Below, one piece after another: positions 14,241 through 21,855 of a stretch of DNA of 22,293 nucleotides. The DNA is from a virus. Both the position numbers and the translations under genes were made by a program. Each line of letters opens with the position of its first letter. Positions within the stretch are counted from its first letter, which is position 1. Location of the stretch: IMG/VR virus record IMGVR_UViG_3300032050_000885, positions 1 through 22,293 of that record; one strand, given 5' to 3'. The notes below the pieces were generated by a model that saw only the letters and a program-made list of their open reading frames with translations, did no database searches and had not been told where the DNA came from.

Positions 14241-17200
14241 ATGCAAGACGAAAACTTCGAAGGCATTGAAGAATTAAAGAATGCAGAAGATAATCAAGTA
14301 TTTTCTAAAGTAGATAAACCAATTCCAAATGTATCTGATTTTAGTGAATATGTAACTCCACAAGAAGTTACAGATGGATTAACTTACAAGGCACCAAAAC
14401 CTACAGTCGAGCGTCGAGAACCAACTATTGAGGAAAGACTTGCAAAAGGACCTAGATATAAAGATAGATCTAAGTTAGAAGCAGCTATATTTGGACCTGA
14501 TATAGAACTTCAAGGTGATTTTGGAATACCCGCACAAAGAGTTATTGAAAGACTTTATAGAAAAGCAACGGATAAAGAAGTTGAACCAGTTGATAATTTT
14601 TCAACAACAGAAAGTTTTGTAGCTGCATTAATAGATGGAAATATTAAATTAACTAAATTTCCAGTTAACATTGCATCAGAAATAATAGACCTTGCACGAG
14701 GATCTGGAATTGATCCAGATAAAAGTGCAGTTGCAAAAGTAGAAAAATATTTTACAGATAGCATACTTGGTAAAATTGGAACAGAAGCTGAAGAAATAGC
14801 GTTTTCAGATGCTGCAGGTAAATTAACATCAGCTGCAGTTCAAATATTTGGACTTTCTAAACCAACACAATTATTAACTGATTGGGGATTTAAAACTGCA
14901 AATAGATATTTTCAAGCAGCTAGAGCAGGTAAAGTTGCGACAGCGAGTAAAAATTTAGAACAAGCAACAAAAGAAGCAATAAAATTAAATCAATTGAGTG
15001 GTAAACAAAAGTTTGCATCTTTTATGATTGGTGGAGGTCTTGGTATGGCTGCTGTTGCTGATCCAGAAGATTTTGGAACATTATCTGATTGGTTTGAAGG
15101 AACTAGATTTGAAAGCACATTAGGTATCCTTGGATTAGATGAACAAAGAAAAATAGACCCACAAGATGAAGCAGCTAGGAGACTTTGGAATAGGGCAAAA
15201 TTAGGAATAGAATCAGGTTTAATAACTTGGCCTATTTTATGGACAGGTGGACTTGTTGGAAAAATTATAAGAAAACAAGCTAAGGACGTTTATGCAAGTA
15301 ACGAAGATTTAGATAGATGGGTTGAAAAATATTTTATATCACCTTTAAGAGCTCGAGGTGTAAAACCAGAAGAATTATTTGAAGAAATTCAAAGGGTAAA
15401 AAATAAAGTATCTTCAGGTCAAATTGCTTCAATAGATTTAATAAAAGATATAGATGCAGCACTTCTTAAAGTTGCAAAAGAAGCAAATATTAATAAAGGA
15501 ACTCCACAATTAAAAAGATTAATAGGTAGAATGGATGAACTACTTGTTACAGGCTCTGATATTGTTAAAGGCAAAGAATTTTTATTTAAAGGTTTTGATC
15601 CTAAAAAATTATCTGAGTTTAGAAAATTTGCATCTACAGAACTTGGATTAGTAGACAATCAAATAGAAACATTAGTTTCAGAATTAGCAAAAACTAGAAA
15701 TGTATTTAATAATTATAAAAACACATTTTTTGAAGGAGGTAATATAAATGTTGCAGCAAATGAGTTTGCTAAAATTATGTCTGAAAGAATGCAAAATGTG
15801 TGGACATCAGAATATAGAATATTTGAAGATAACTTTAAAATATTTCCATGGTTAAAATACAAACCAATTCAATCATATGTAGATGAAGCTAAACAAGTGT
15901 TAGGACGTTACGCGTCTCAAAATGGAGTTAAATTAACATTTCAAGAATTAGATGATCAATTATATTCAATATTAAAAAATGTAAGAAGAGATCCAATAAC
16001 AGGAGCACCAGAATTTCCATTATACAATCAAAGTATATTAGCAGAAGATGGAATACAGTATGTAAATATGGCTAAAAGTTTTGAAGGTGGAAAATTTAAA
16101 CCTGGAGAATTTTTTAAAAAAGAATCTGATGTTAGAACATTTCAAAGATTATTTGGACAAAAAAGAGATTTAAGAAACACAATTGCAAGTACAATGTCTG
16201 ATCTTGCAACTCTTACTGCAAAAGATACATTTTATAATAATATTTTAAAACTTAATGATGATTTAATAAAACAAAACAGACCGGGTGTATTTTATAAAAG
16301 TCCTACAGCAGCAAGAACTGGTTTAAGAAATACTATAGGTGGTGAAGATATTATAACTACTAAAGGTGGATTAAATATAAAATCACCAATAGGAGAAGAA
16401 TTTTATACTAATCCATTAAACGGTACATATACATCTAAACCATATGCTGATGCTTTAAATTTTTCTGAAAAAATATTATTTGATGAATTAGCAAGAAATA
16501 CTTGGTATCAACATTTAGTTCTTATTCCAAAAGGGTTAACACAAGTTTCTAAAACTGTATTAGGTCCTTTCACGCATACAAGAAATTTTGTAACGCAAGG
16601 GCAATTTGTTTTAGCAAATGGTAATTTATTTAAAGATCCTAGAAAAATAGTTGATAATTTTAAACGAGCTTTTAATACTATTCAACCACAACTTATTTAT
16701 AGAAATTTACCTAAAGACCAAGCTATGGCTAGATTTTTAATAGAAGAAGGAGTTATGAGTTCTAGTGCTATTGCTACGGATATAGCAGGATTAATAGATG
16801 ATATGTCTAAAACAGGAGATGTTTATTCAAGATTATTTGGAAAATTTGGAGATAAAATGAAAAAACTTTATAATGTTGCATTTGATTTATACGTTGCAGA
16901 AGATGATATTTGGAAAATTTATAGTACGTTTGCTGAATTTGATACCTATAAAAATCTTTACACTAACGCTGTTAAATCAGGAAAACTTAAAAACATGCCT
17001 ACTGATTTACAAATAATGAAACAAGCTACAAAAATTGTAAGAGATACTTTACCTAACTATGCGTACGTTGGTGATTTTATTAAAGCAATGCGAAGAACAC
17101 CGCTTGGAAATTTTATGTCATGGCCTGCATCTGTTATAAGATCTGGATTAAAAACATTTGAACTTGCACAAAAAGAAATTAGAGATCCAATACTTCATTC

Positions 17201-18512
17201 ACAAGGTGTAAAAAGAATGATGACCTTTGGAACAGTTACTGCTGCATCGTTACCTGCTATTCAATCAATGGTACATGGTGTGTATGGTATTACAAATAAA
17301 ATGGTAGCCGCATCTAGATACTTTGTTCCTGATTTTTCTAAAAACAATACTCTTATATTAACTCAAGATGAAAATGGTAATATTAAATATATAGATGGAA
17401 GTGGATCATTTGTTTATGATACTTTAACTTCTCCTTTTCAATCTATTATAGCTGAAGTTAATATATCTACAGCATACGATCCAAAAGCTCCAATTATACC
17501 TGCAACATATAAAGGATTAATAAAAGGTATTGGAAAATTAATGGAACCATTTGTTAGTGAATCTATGTGGTTACAAATTATTAATGATTTAGTTGTTAGA
17601 GGAGGAGTAACAAAAGATGGTAAAAGAATATGGAACCCACAAATGGATGCACCTGATAAAGTAATAGCAGCATTGGAATATTTTGTAGGATCAGTTGCTC
17701 CAGGATCTTATAAACAGTCTGCGCGTTTAAAAAAATCAATTGAAGGAGAACCAGGAGAAAGAGGAGAAAAATATGAAGTAGATGATGAAGTAGCTGGTTT
17801 TTATGGTTTAAGACAAATTAAATTAGAACCACTTAAAAAAATGGATTTTAAACTTAATGAATATTTACAAGGAGAAGCAGATACTAGAAAATTATATTCT
17901 GTGCCTACAACAAAAGGAGGAAGAATAAGCAGTAATGATATAATTGAAAATTTTTTTTACGCTAATAGAAAAAAATTTGAATTAATGGCAGATTTAAAAA
18001 AAGGTAATGAATTTGCACAAATTTTAAATGTAAGAAGAAAAGATTTAGAAAAATTATATGATGAAAGAAAAAAAGGATCTTTATTTGATTATTTGCAAAG
18101 AAATAGATTTAATCCTTTTGAATTTACAGACAAACAAACAGAAACAATTGAAACACAATATAAAAACATTTTAAGAGATTTTGATGGAATAGTTTATGAT
18201 AGACCTCTTGATAGAACAACTCAAAGAGTTCTTGATAGAATGGTAAGAGATATGTCTCGAGTAAGATTAACAGATGATTTTAATAATATAATGAAACTAG
18301 AAAATTATTTAATTAAAGATAGTAGAAGCGAGTTACCAGCTCAACCAGCAACTAACGTACAACCATTACCACCACAACCACAACCTAATCCACAAATAGT
18401 ATCTAAACCACCAGTAGCTCCCGGTTTACAAACAGGGTTGACTGCAACAGAAACTGGGTTATTAAGTGATGCTGAAAAAGCAATTAGATTAAGACAACAA
18501 GGACTAGCATAA
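14241..18512 (+). CDS. Very large internal virion protein (1423 aa), probable ejection protein
   Basis: 1423 residues, the largest gene here and similar in length to T7 gp16 (about 1300), though no lytic transglycosylase motif is visible. The sequence is mostly helical and charged. Hydrophobic stretches at about 257-275 (FASFMIGGGLGMAAVADPED), 325-342 (GLITWPILWTGGLVGKII) and 997-1020 (GTVTAASLPAIQSMVHGVYG) could contact membranes. A conserved-looking block NTWYQHLVLIPKGLTQVSKT, then GPFTHTRNFVTQGQFVLANG lies at about 753-796. A proline-rich tail (about 1363-1398, including PPQPQPNPQIVSKPPVAP) precedes the C-terminus. AAAGGAG at 14230-14236 gives a strong ribosome binding site four bases before the ATG. 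Large size, position after other internal proteins and before a holin-like gene suggest a protein ejected with the DNA. Confidence 0.6.
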   Translation: MQDENFEGIEELKNAEDNQVFSKVDKPIPNVSDFSEYVTPQEVTDGLTYKAPKPTVERREPTIEERLAKGPRYKDRSKLEAAIFGPDIELQGDFGIPAQRVIERLYRKATDKEVEPVDNFSTTESFVAALIDGNIKLTKFPVNIASEIIDLARGSGIDPDKSAVAKVEKYFTDSILGKIGTEAEEIAFSDAAGKLTSAAVQIFGLSKPTQLLTDWGFKTANRYFQAARAGKVATASKNLEQATKEAIKLNQLSGKQKFASFMIGGGLGMAAVADPEDFGTLSDWFEGTRFESTLGILGLDEQRKIDPQDEAARRLWNRAKLGIESGLITWPILWTGGLVGKIIRKQAKDVYASNEDLDRWVEKYFISPLRARGVKPEELFEEIQRVKNKVSSGQIASIDLIKDIDAALLKVAKEANINKGTPQLKRLIGRMDELLVTGSDIVKGKEFLFKGFDPKKLSEFRKFASTELGLVDNQIETLVSELAKTRNVFNNYKNTFFEGGNINVAANEFAKIMSERMQNVWTSEYRIFEDNFKIFPWLKYKPIQSYVDEAKQVLGRYASQNGVKLTFQELDDQLYSILKNVRRDPITGAPEFPLYNQSILAEDGIQYVNMAKSFEGGKFKPGEFFKKESDVRTFQRLFGQKRDLRNTIASTMSDLATLTAKDTFYNNILKLNDDLIKQNRPGVFYKSPTAARTGLRNTIGGEDIITTKGGLNIKSPIGEEFYTNPLNGTYTSKPYADALNFSEKILFDELARNTWYQHLVLIPKGLTQVSKTVLGPFTHTRNFVTQGQFVLANGNLFKDPRKIVDNFKRAFNTIQPQLIYRNLPKDQAMARFLIEEGVMSSSAIATDIAGLIDDMSKTGDVYSRLFGKFGDKMKKLYNVAFDLYVAEDDIWKIYSTFAEFDTYKNLYTNAVKSGKLKNMPTDLQIMKQATKIVRDTLPNYAYVGDFIKAMRRTPLGNFMSWPASVIRSGLKTFELAQKEIRDPILHSQGVKRMMTFGTVTAASLPAIQSMVHGVYGITNKMVAASRYFVPDFSKNNTLILTQDENGNIKYIDGSGSFVYDTLTSPFQSIIAEVNISTAYDPKAPIIPATYKGLIKGIGKLMEPFVSESMWLQIINDLVVRGGVTKDGKRIWNPQMDAPDKVIAALEYFVGSVAPGSYKQSARLKKSIEGEPGERGEKYEVDDEVAGFYGLRQIKLEPLKKMDFKLNEYLQGEADTRKLYSVPTTKGGRISSNDIIENFFYANRKKFELMADLKKGNEFAQILNVRRKDLEKLYDERKKGSLFDYLQRNRFNPFEFTDKQTETIETQYKNILRDFDGIVYDRPLDRTTQRVLDRMVRDMSRVRLTDDFNNIMKLENYLIKDSRSELPAQPATNVQPLPPQPQPNPQIVSKPPVAPGLQTGLTATETGLLSDAEKAIRLRQQGLA

Positions 18513-18733
18513 TGGCAAACGGTAAAGAACCAAAGACAACAGGTGAACATATTGTAGCTCTTTATGGCCATATAACTGGCGTAAAAAGAGATTTAAGAGA
18601 ACTTAGAGAAGAATCTTCACAGATGCATTCTAAATTTGAAAATAAATTTGATAAGTTGACTTGGTGGATCATCGGGGGACTGGGATCAACCATAGCACTT
18701 CTACTCACACTGGCTTTTAATTTAATTAAATAA
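18512..18733 (+). CDS. Small coiled-coil / transmembrane protein, holin- or XhlA-like
   Basis: 73 residues. A charged helical N-terminal part (residues 12-48, VALYGHITGVKRDLRELREE and following) is followed by one strongly hydrophobic segment, WWIIGGLGSTIALLLTLAFN (51-70), and a short LIK end. This helix-then-single-span layout and length match hemolysin XhlA-type and small holin proteins. A role in host lysis or membrane anchoring is probable but not proven, because no endolysin gene is in the window. It starts in a TAATG overlap with the giant virion protein. The gap after it holds a palindrome. Confidence 0.6.
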   Translation: MANGKEPKTTGEHIVALYGHITGVKRDLRELREESSQMHSKFENKFDKLTWWIIGGLGSTIALLLTLAFNLIK

Positions 18734-18742
18734 ACTATTGAT

Positions 18743-18762
18743 TATAGTTTTAAAAAACTATA
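18743..18762. promoter_or_regulatory. 9-bp palindrome between holin-like gene and speD-like gene
   Basis: TATAGTTTT (18743-18751) and AAAACTATA (18754-18762) are perfect inverted repeats with a two-base centre. The right arm overlaps a TATATT (18759-18764) that could be a -10 box for the gene starting at 18773, with TTGATT (18738-18743) 15 bases upstream. No T-run follows, so it reads better as an operator or processing hairpin than as a terminator. Confidence 0.5.
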
Positions 18763-18772
18763 TTAGGCGTTT

Positions 18773-19345
18773 ATGAATAAAGTTTTAGTACATAAACATC
18801 TTATCATAAGAGCAGAAGCAAAAAATCCTCCAATGGATGTCGCTGTTCTTCGCAAGTGGTTTCAAAAATTTATAAATGAAATAGGTATGAAAGTTATGAT
18901 GGGTCCTTATATTAAATATTCTCACATGGTTGGTAATCGTGGAATTACCGGAGCTGCAATCATAGAAACATCTCATATTGTAATGCATGTATGGGATGAA
19001 CCTGACCCCGCCTTGCTGCAGTTTGATGTTTATTCCTGCGGCGAATTTGATCCTGAAACAATATGCAACAAAATTAAAAAAGATTTTAATACTACAAAAA
19101 TAGAATACAAATTTTTAGATCGTGAACATGATCTACAAGAAATACATACATTAACGTACACAGATCCAATAGTTAAAAATTATGAGAATAGAGAAATAGA
19201 AAAGAAAAATAATGCATTATTAAAAAGTAGAAAAGAAGTTGAGATTAATGGTAGTGGTACACACGGATATAGAATCAAAGAAGGTATTCACAAAGGTACA
19301 GTTGTTGGCCATATTACTAGAGAAAAATCAGTACTTGAAAATTAA
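18773..19345 (+). CDS. speD: S-adenosylmethionine decarboxylase-like protein (SpeD family)
   Basis: 190 residues. SpeD converts S-adenosylmethionine to its decarboxylated form, the aminopropyl donor for spermidine, and uses a pyruvoyl group made by self-cleavage before an internal Ser. The core GITGAAIIETSHIVMHVWDE (57-76) with LQFDVYSCG (82-90) matches the family (gvSG...eSHi.iHtWPE, then DvftCG): Ser67 is the predicted pyruvoyl precursor, His68 and His72 follow, and Cys89 is the expected catalytic Cys. The residue before Ser67 is Thr; it is Glu in many short SpeD proteins and Lys in E. coli. A lysine-rich C-terminal extension of about 60 residues makes it longer than the usual 120-130-residue form. 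SpeD-like genes are known auxiliary metabolic genes of marine phages. Decarboxylase activity is likely but not certain. There is no strong ribosome binding site. Confidence 0.78.
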   Translation: MNKVLVHKHLIIRAEAKNPPMDVAVLRKWFQKFINEIGMKVMMGPYIKYSHMVGNRGITGAAIIETSHIVMHVWDEPDPALLQFDVYSCGEFDPETICNKIKKDFNTTKIEYKFLDREHDLQEIHTLTYTDPIVKNYENREIEKKNNALLKSRKEVEINGSGTHGYRIKEGIHKGTVVGHITREKSVLEN

Positions 19346-19369
19346 TAAATAATCTTTATATATCTTCCA

Positions 19370-19391
19370 GACTGCATCATGTGGATGAGTC
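19370..19391 (+). promoter_or_regulatory. Leader hairpin upstream of hsp20
   Basis: GACT-G-CATC (19370-19378) can pair with GATGAGTC (19384-19391) with one bulged G and a five-base ATGTG loop, giving an 8-bp stem. It lies about 30 bases before the hsp20 start and does not sequester the AAAGGAG site (19408-19414), so a simple thermosensor is not indicated. Confidence 0.35.
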
Positions 19392-19420
19392 AATTAACTT
19401 GCTTAACAAAGGAGATAATT

Positions 19421-19843
19421 ATGACAAACCTAGAAGTTTTCAATAATTTAAGCAAACAAATGTTCAATGGATCAACAAAATTTTTTGATGATGCTTTTGA
19501 AAATATTTTTGACACGTGGTCAAAAGTACAATCATTTCCATTCTACAACGTAGTAAAATACTCAAAAGGTAAATACGGATTAGAAATCGGTTTAGCTGGC
19601 TACAACAAAGAAAATGTTCTTGTAGAAGTTAAAGATGGTATTTTAACAGTAGAAGGAAAAGTAGATAACAAAAATGTAGACTATGTTAAACAGGGTCTTG
19701 CATTTAGAAAATTTTTCAAACAGTTTGAATTAGCTAAAGATGTAGTAGTTGATGAAGCTGAAATGAAAGATGGTTTATTAAAAATAAAACTTGGTTACAA
19801 AGAACCAAAAGAAGTTGAAGGTATTAAAGTAGATATTAAATAA
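19421..19843 (+). CDS. hsp20: Small heat-shock protein, Hsp20 / alpha-crystallin family
   Basis: 140 residues from the chosen ATG at 19421, which follows a strong AAAGGAG site (19408-19414). An in-frame ATG at 19379 would add 14 residues but has no ribosome binding site and overlaps the leader hairpin. The alpha-crystallin domain spans about 36-140: FPFYNVVKYSKGKYGLEIGL, AGYNKENVLVEVKDGILTVE, then LAFRKFFKQFELAKDVVVDE and AEMKDGLLKIKL, which fits the A-x-x-x-G-x-L signature. The terminus EGIKVDIK resembles the I-x-I/V tail that links oligomers. Hsp20 proteins hold unfolding proteins in an ATP-independent way; in marine phages they are known auxiliary genes and may help virion protein folding. 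The stop overlaps a 27-residue reading frame (TAATG). Confidence 0.9.
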   Translation: MTNLEVFNNLSKQMFNGSTKFFDDAFENIFDTWSKVQSFPFYNVVKYSKGKYGLEIGLAGYNKENVLVEVKDGILTVEGKVDNKNVDYVKQGLAFRKFFKQFELAKDVVVDEAEMKDGLLKIKLGYKEPKEVEGIKVDIK

Positions 19844-19926
19844 TGAGTATACCTTTACAATTAACATTTATTTTTATAGTCGCTGTTATAATTTTAACAG
19901 CAGTTATTTACAATAATTATAAATAA
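19843..19926 (+). CDS. 27-residue single-span membrane peptide
   Basis: The reading frame begins in a TAATG overlap with the hsp20 stop and encodes MSIPLQLTFIFIVAVIILTA followed by VIYNNYK. Residues about 6-23 form one hydrophobic span, with a short polar lysine-containing end predicted on the cytoplasmic side. The tight coupling, the same junction type as other genes here, and the clean membrane topology support a real gene despite its small size. A small holin, antiholin or host-membrane effector are possibilities; nothing in the sequence selects one. Confidence 0.5.
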   Translation: MSIPLQLTFIFIVAVIILTAVIYNNYK

Positions 19927-19942
19927 TGTTCCCTTACAATGA

Positions 19943-19972
19943 GGAGGAGTGGAAATTTATATCCACTCCTTC
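19943..19972. terminator. Hairpin at the convergent gene junction
   Basis: AGGAGTGGA (19945-19953) and TCCACTCCT (19962-19970) form a perfect 9-bp stem with an 8-nt loop, extendable by a G-U and a G-C pair to 19943-19972. It lies where the plus-strand hsp20 unit meets the minus-strand helicase gene and covers the helicase stop codon. It could serve as a two-way termination or 3'-end protection structure. Neither side has a T-run, so it is not a textbook intrinsic terminator. Confidence 0.5.
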
Positions 19973-21390
19973 AACTCTTCTCCCATAATTTGAGTTGCAA
20001 TATCAACTTTAGTTCTTAAAGCTTTTACAATTTTTTCATCAACAGTTCCTTCAGCTATAATATCAATATAAGTCATTGGTTTTTCTTGACCAATACGATC
20101 AATCCTAGCTTCTGATTGTTGACGTTTTTCTAAGTCATATCCATTAGAATAATAAATCATAGTAGATGCACCTGTTAATGTAATTCCATATCCACCTGTT
20201 TGAGGTGTGCCTACAATAAATCTTACCGGACTATTTGGATCTTGAATTAGTTTAATTGCTTTCTGTCTATCATCTGTAGATGTATCTCCATAATAAGTAA
20301 CAACAGAATTATCTCCATATTCTTTTTTAATAGCTTCAACAATAACTTCTATATCATATCTATAATGAGCCCATATAACTGCTTTACCCTCCATTTCAGA
20401 TAAAACATCCATCAATTCATCTAGTCTATTACTTGCAATCTTTTGTGTTTGACCATCATCAGATTTAAAATGACCACAAGTTATTTGATGTAATCTCATT
20501 AATTGAGTTATAACATTATGCGTTGTAGTTAATTTTCCATTTAATGTTGCAAGTGCAATTTCTTTCATTTGTTTATAAACTTTTCTTTGTTCTTCTGTTA
20601 ATTGAATAGTTCTTTTCATATAAGTTTTAGGTGGTAAATCTAAACAATCATCTTTTAAAACTCTATGTGAGAATGGTTTTATTTTTTCTGAAAGCTCTGG
20701 TAGGTTTCTATATCCCACTACAATTTGAATCATACGACCAGATACATTTATTTGTTTTGTAATAGCGTATCTAGTTTTAAATGAATAATAAGATTGATGA
20801 TCTAATAACCATGGATCTAAAAAAGCACATTGAGTAAATAAATCTAAAGGAGATTTGGTTACCGGCGATCCTGTTAAGATTCTTTTGTATTTAACATCTT
20901 TACCTAAATCTATAATAGATTTAGTTCTAATTGCGCCTGGATTTTTTATTGTAGTAGATTCATCTATTGCCATTAAAGTTTTGTGACAACTTAAAAATTT
21001 TTCTGCAAATTGTTTTCCTTTTTTAGTAGACAATGCTTCAACATTCATAATTAAAATATGAAGATCATAACTGGATTTAAATAATATATTTAATTCTTTT
21101 TCTTTAGATTTACTTGCAGTGGACTCCCATAATACCATTTTCTTTTCTATATGATCTGGCATATGGGTTGGTATTTCAGAGTCAAACCAGTTCTTATAAA
21201 CACCTTTAGGAGCTATAATTAAGGCGCCATTTATAAGGCCTTTATCATAAAGCATTGACATATTATCTATTAATACTTTAGACTTACCGGTCCCCATTTC
21301 CATAAAATAAGCAAATACTTTCTTATCCCAAGACATTTCTAATGCCTTTAATTGATGTGCAAATGGCTTTGTCTTAAACTTATAATGCAT
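19957..21390 (-). CDS. SNF2-family DNA helicase / translocase
   Basis: 477 residues. Superfamily 2 motifs appear in order: HQ of FAHQLKALEM as a Q-like motif (10-19); Walker A EMGTGKSKV (31-39, K36); motif Ia LIIAPKGVYKNW (57-68); Walker B IDEST (142-146, D143/E144); motif III LTGSP (172-176); then the C-terminal lobe with AVIWAHY (337-343), VTYYGDTSTDDR (364-375), and motif VI QSEARIDRIGQ (425-435, R429/R432). The RIGQ ending is typical of SNF2 proteins such as those annotated SNF2/DEAD-like in phages. It should be an ATP-driven DNA translocase acting in replication, recombination or remodelling. It is the only clear minus-strand gene, convergent with hsp20 and divergent from the next gene, with its own promoter. 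Only a weak purine-rich AGAAAG precedes the start. Confidence 0.88.
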   Translation of the reverse strand: MHYKFKTKPFAHQLKALEMSWDKKVFAYFMEMGTGKSKVLIDNMSMLYDKGLINGALIIAPKGVYKNWFDSEIPTHMPDHIEKKMVLWESTASKSKEKELNILFKSSYDLHILIMNVEALSTKKGKQFAEKFLSCHKTLMAIDESTTIKNPGAIRTKSIIDLGKDVKYKRILTGSPVTKSPLDLFTQCAFLDPWLLDHQSYYSFKTRYAITKQINVSGRMIQIVVGYRNLPELSEKIKPFSHRVLKDDCLDLPPKTYMKRTIQLTEEQRKVYKQMKEIALATLNGKLTTTHNVITQLMRLHQITCGHFKSDDGQTQKIASNRLDELMDVLSEMEGKAVIWAHYRYDIEVIVEAIKKEYGDNSVVTYYGDTSTDDRQKAIKLIQDPNSPVRFIVGTPQTGGYGITLTGASTMIYYSNGYDLEKRQQSEARIDRIGQEKPMTYIDIIAEGTVDEKIVKALRTKVDIATQIMGEELKEWI

Positions 21391-21418
21391 ATATAATAGT
21401 TAGTTCTTTCTATTGATT

Positions 21419-21448
21419 AGTATAACACATTAATATAAAAGAAGTCAA
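21419..21448 (-). promoter_or_regulatory. Promoter for the helicase gene
   Basis: Read on the minus strand, TTGACT (21448 to 21443) and TATACT (21424 to 21419) are separated by 18 bases, and a TG sits one base before the -10 (extended -10). The predicted start of transcription is about 20 bases upstream of the helicase ATG. The -35 lies directly against the start codon of the oppositely oriented gene at 21451, so the two genes share a 60-base divergent control region. Confidence 0.55.
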
Positions 21449-21450
21449 GA

Positions 21451-21807
21451 ATGGAAAAAAATAAAGTTTACGTTATTCAAGATGTGCCAGGCACAAGAGA
21501 AGGAAGACCAAAAATAAATATTATTGGGGCTTCACAGTTTGGTTCACTAAAAGTTCTGCTTCCAGAAAATGCACAAATTATATTAAGTGCAGGACCTGTT
21601 GTATTTAAGTTACGACAGTTGCTAAAAGATTACACCTCAGAAGATTATTTACTACTTACAGGTGATCCTGCAATAATAGGTGTTGCGTGTTCAATAGTTT
21701 CTGATATAACAAATGGCAAGTATAAATTATTAAAATGGGATAAACAAGAAAGGAGATATTATCCAATTGAAATTGACTTGTATCAAAAATCTGAGACGAG
21801 CACTTGA
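21451..21807 (+). CDS. Conserved hypothetical phage protein
   Basis: 118 residues. KVYVIQDVPGTREGRPKINI (5-24), KVLLPENAQIILSAGPVVFK (34-53) and DYLLLTGDPAIIGVACSIVS (65-84) are hydrophobic-strand segments that I recall in conserved proteins of marine phages in early or replication regions; the function is unknown to me. Alternating beta strands and helices with TGDPA suggest a small alpha/beta domain. There are no catalytic motifs I can name. The start follows a weak GAAG only. A poor promoter (TTGATT 21413-21418, TATAAA 21434-21439, 15-base spacer) lies in the divergent gap. The stop codon TGA is part of the next gene's -35 box. Confidence 0.6.
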   Translation: MEKNKVYVIQDVPGTREGRPKINIIGASQFGSLKVLLPENAQIILSAGPVVFKLRQLLKDYTSEDYLLLTGDPAIIGVACSIVSDITNGKYKLLKWDKQERRYYPIEIDLYQKSETST

Positions 21808-21832
21808 CAAACGTAATTTAAAGGATTATAAT
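21804..21832 (+). promoter_or_regulatory. Perfect-consensus sigma70 promoter
   Basis: TTGACA (21804-21809) and TATAAT (21827-21832) are both exact consensus hexamers with an ideal 17-base spacer. The -35 overlaps the stop codon of the upstream gene. Transcription should start around 21839, about 17 bases before the ATG at 21856. This implies reading by host RNA polymerase and fits an early-gene promoter. Confidence 0.8.
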
Positions 21833-21855
21833 ATACAGAACAGAAAGATAAAAAT

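Noticed and set aside
14241-18512. Lytic transglycosylase or RNA polymerase domain in the giant protein
   Set aside because: I looked for the catalytic Glu context and polymerase motifs and saw none I could support.
19379-19420. Earlier ATG for the Hsp20 gene
   Set aside because: No ribosome binding site precedes it and it overlaps a leader hairpin; AAAGGAG at 19408-19414 clearly serves the ATG at 19421.
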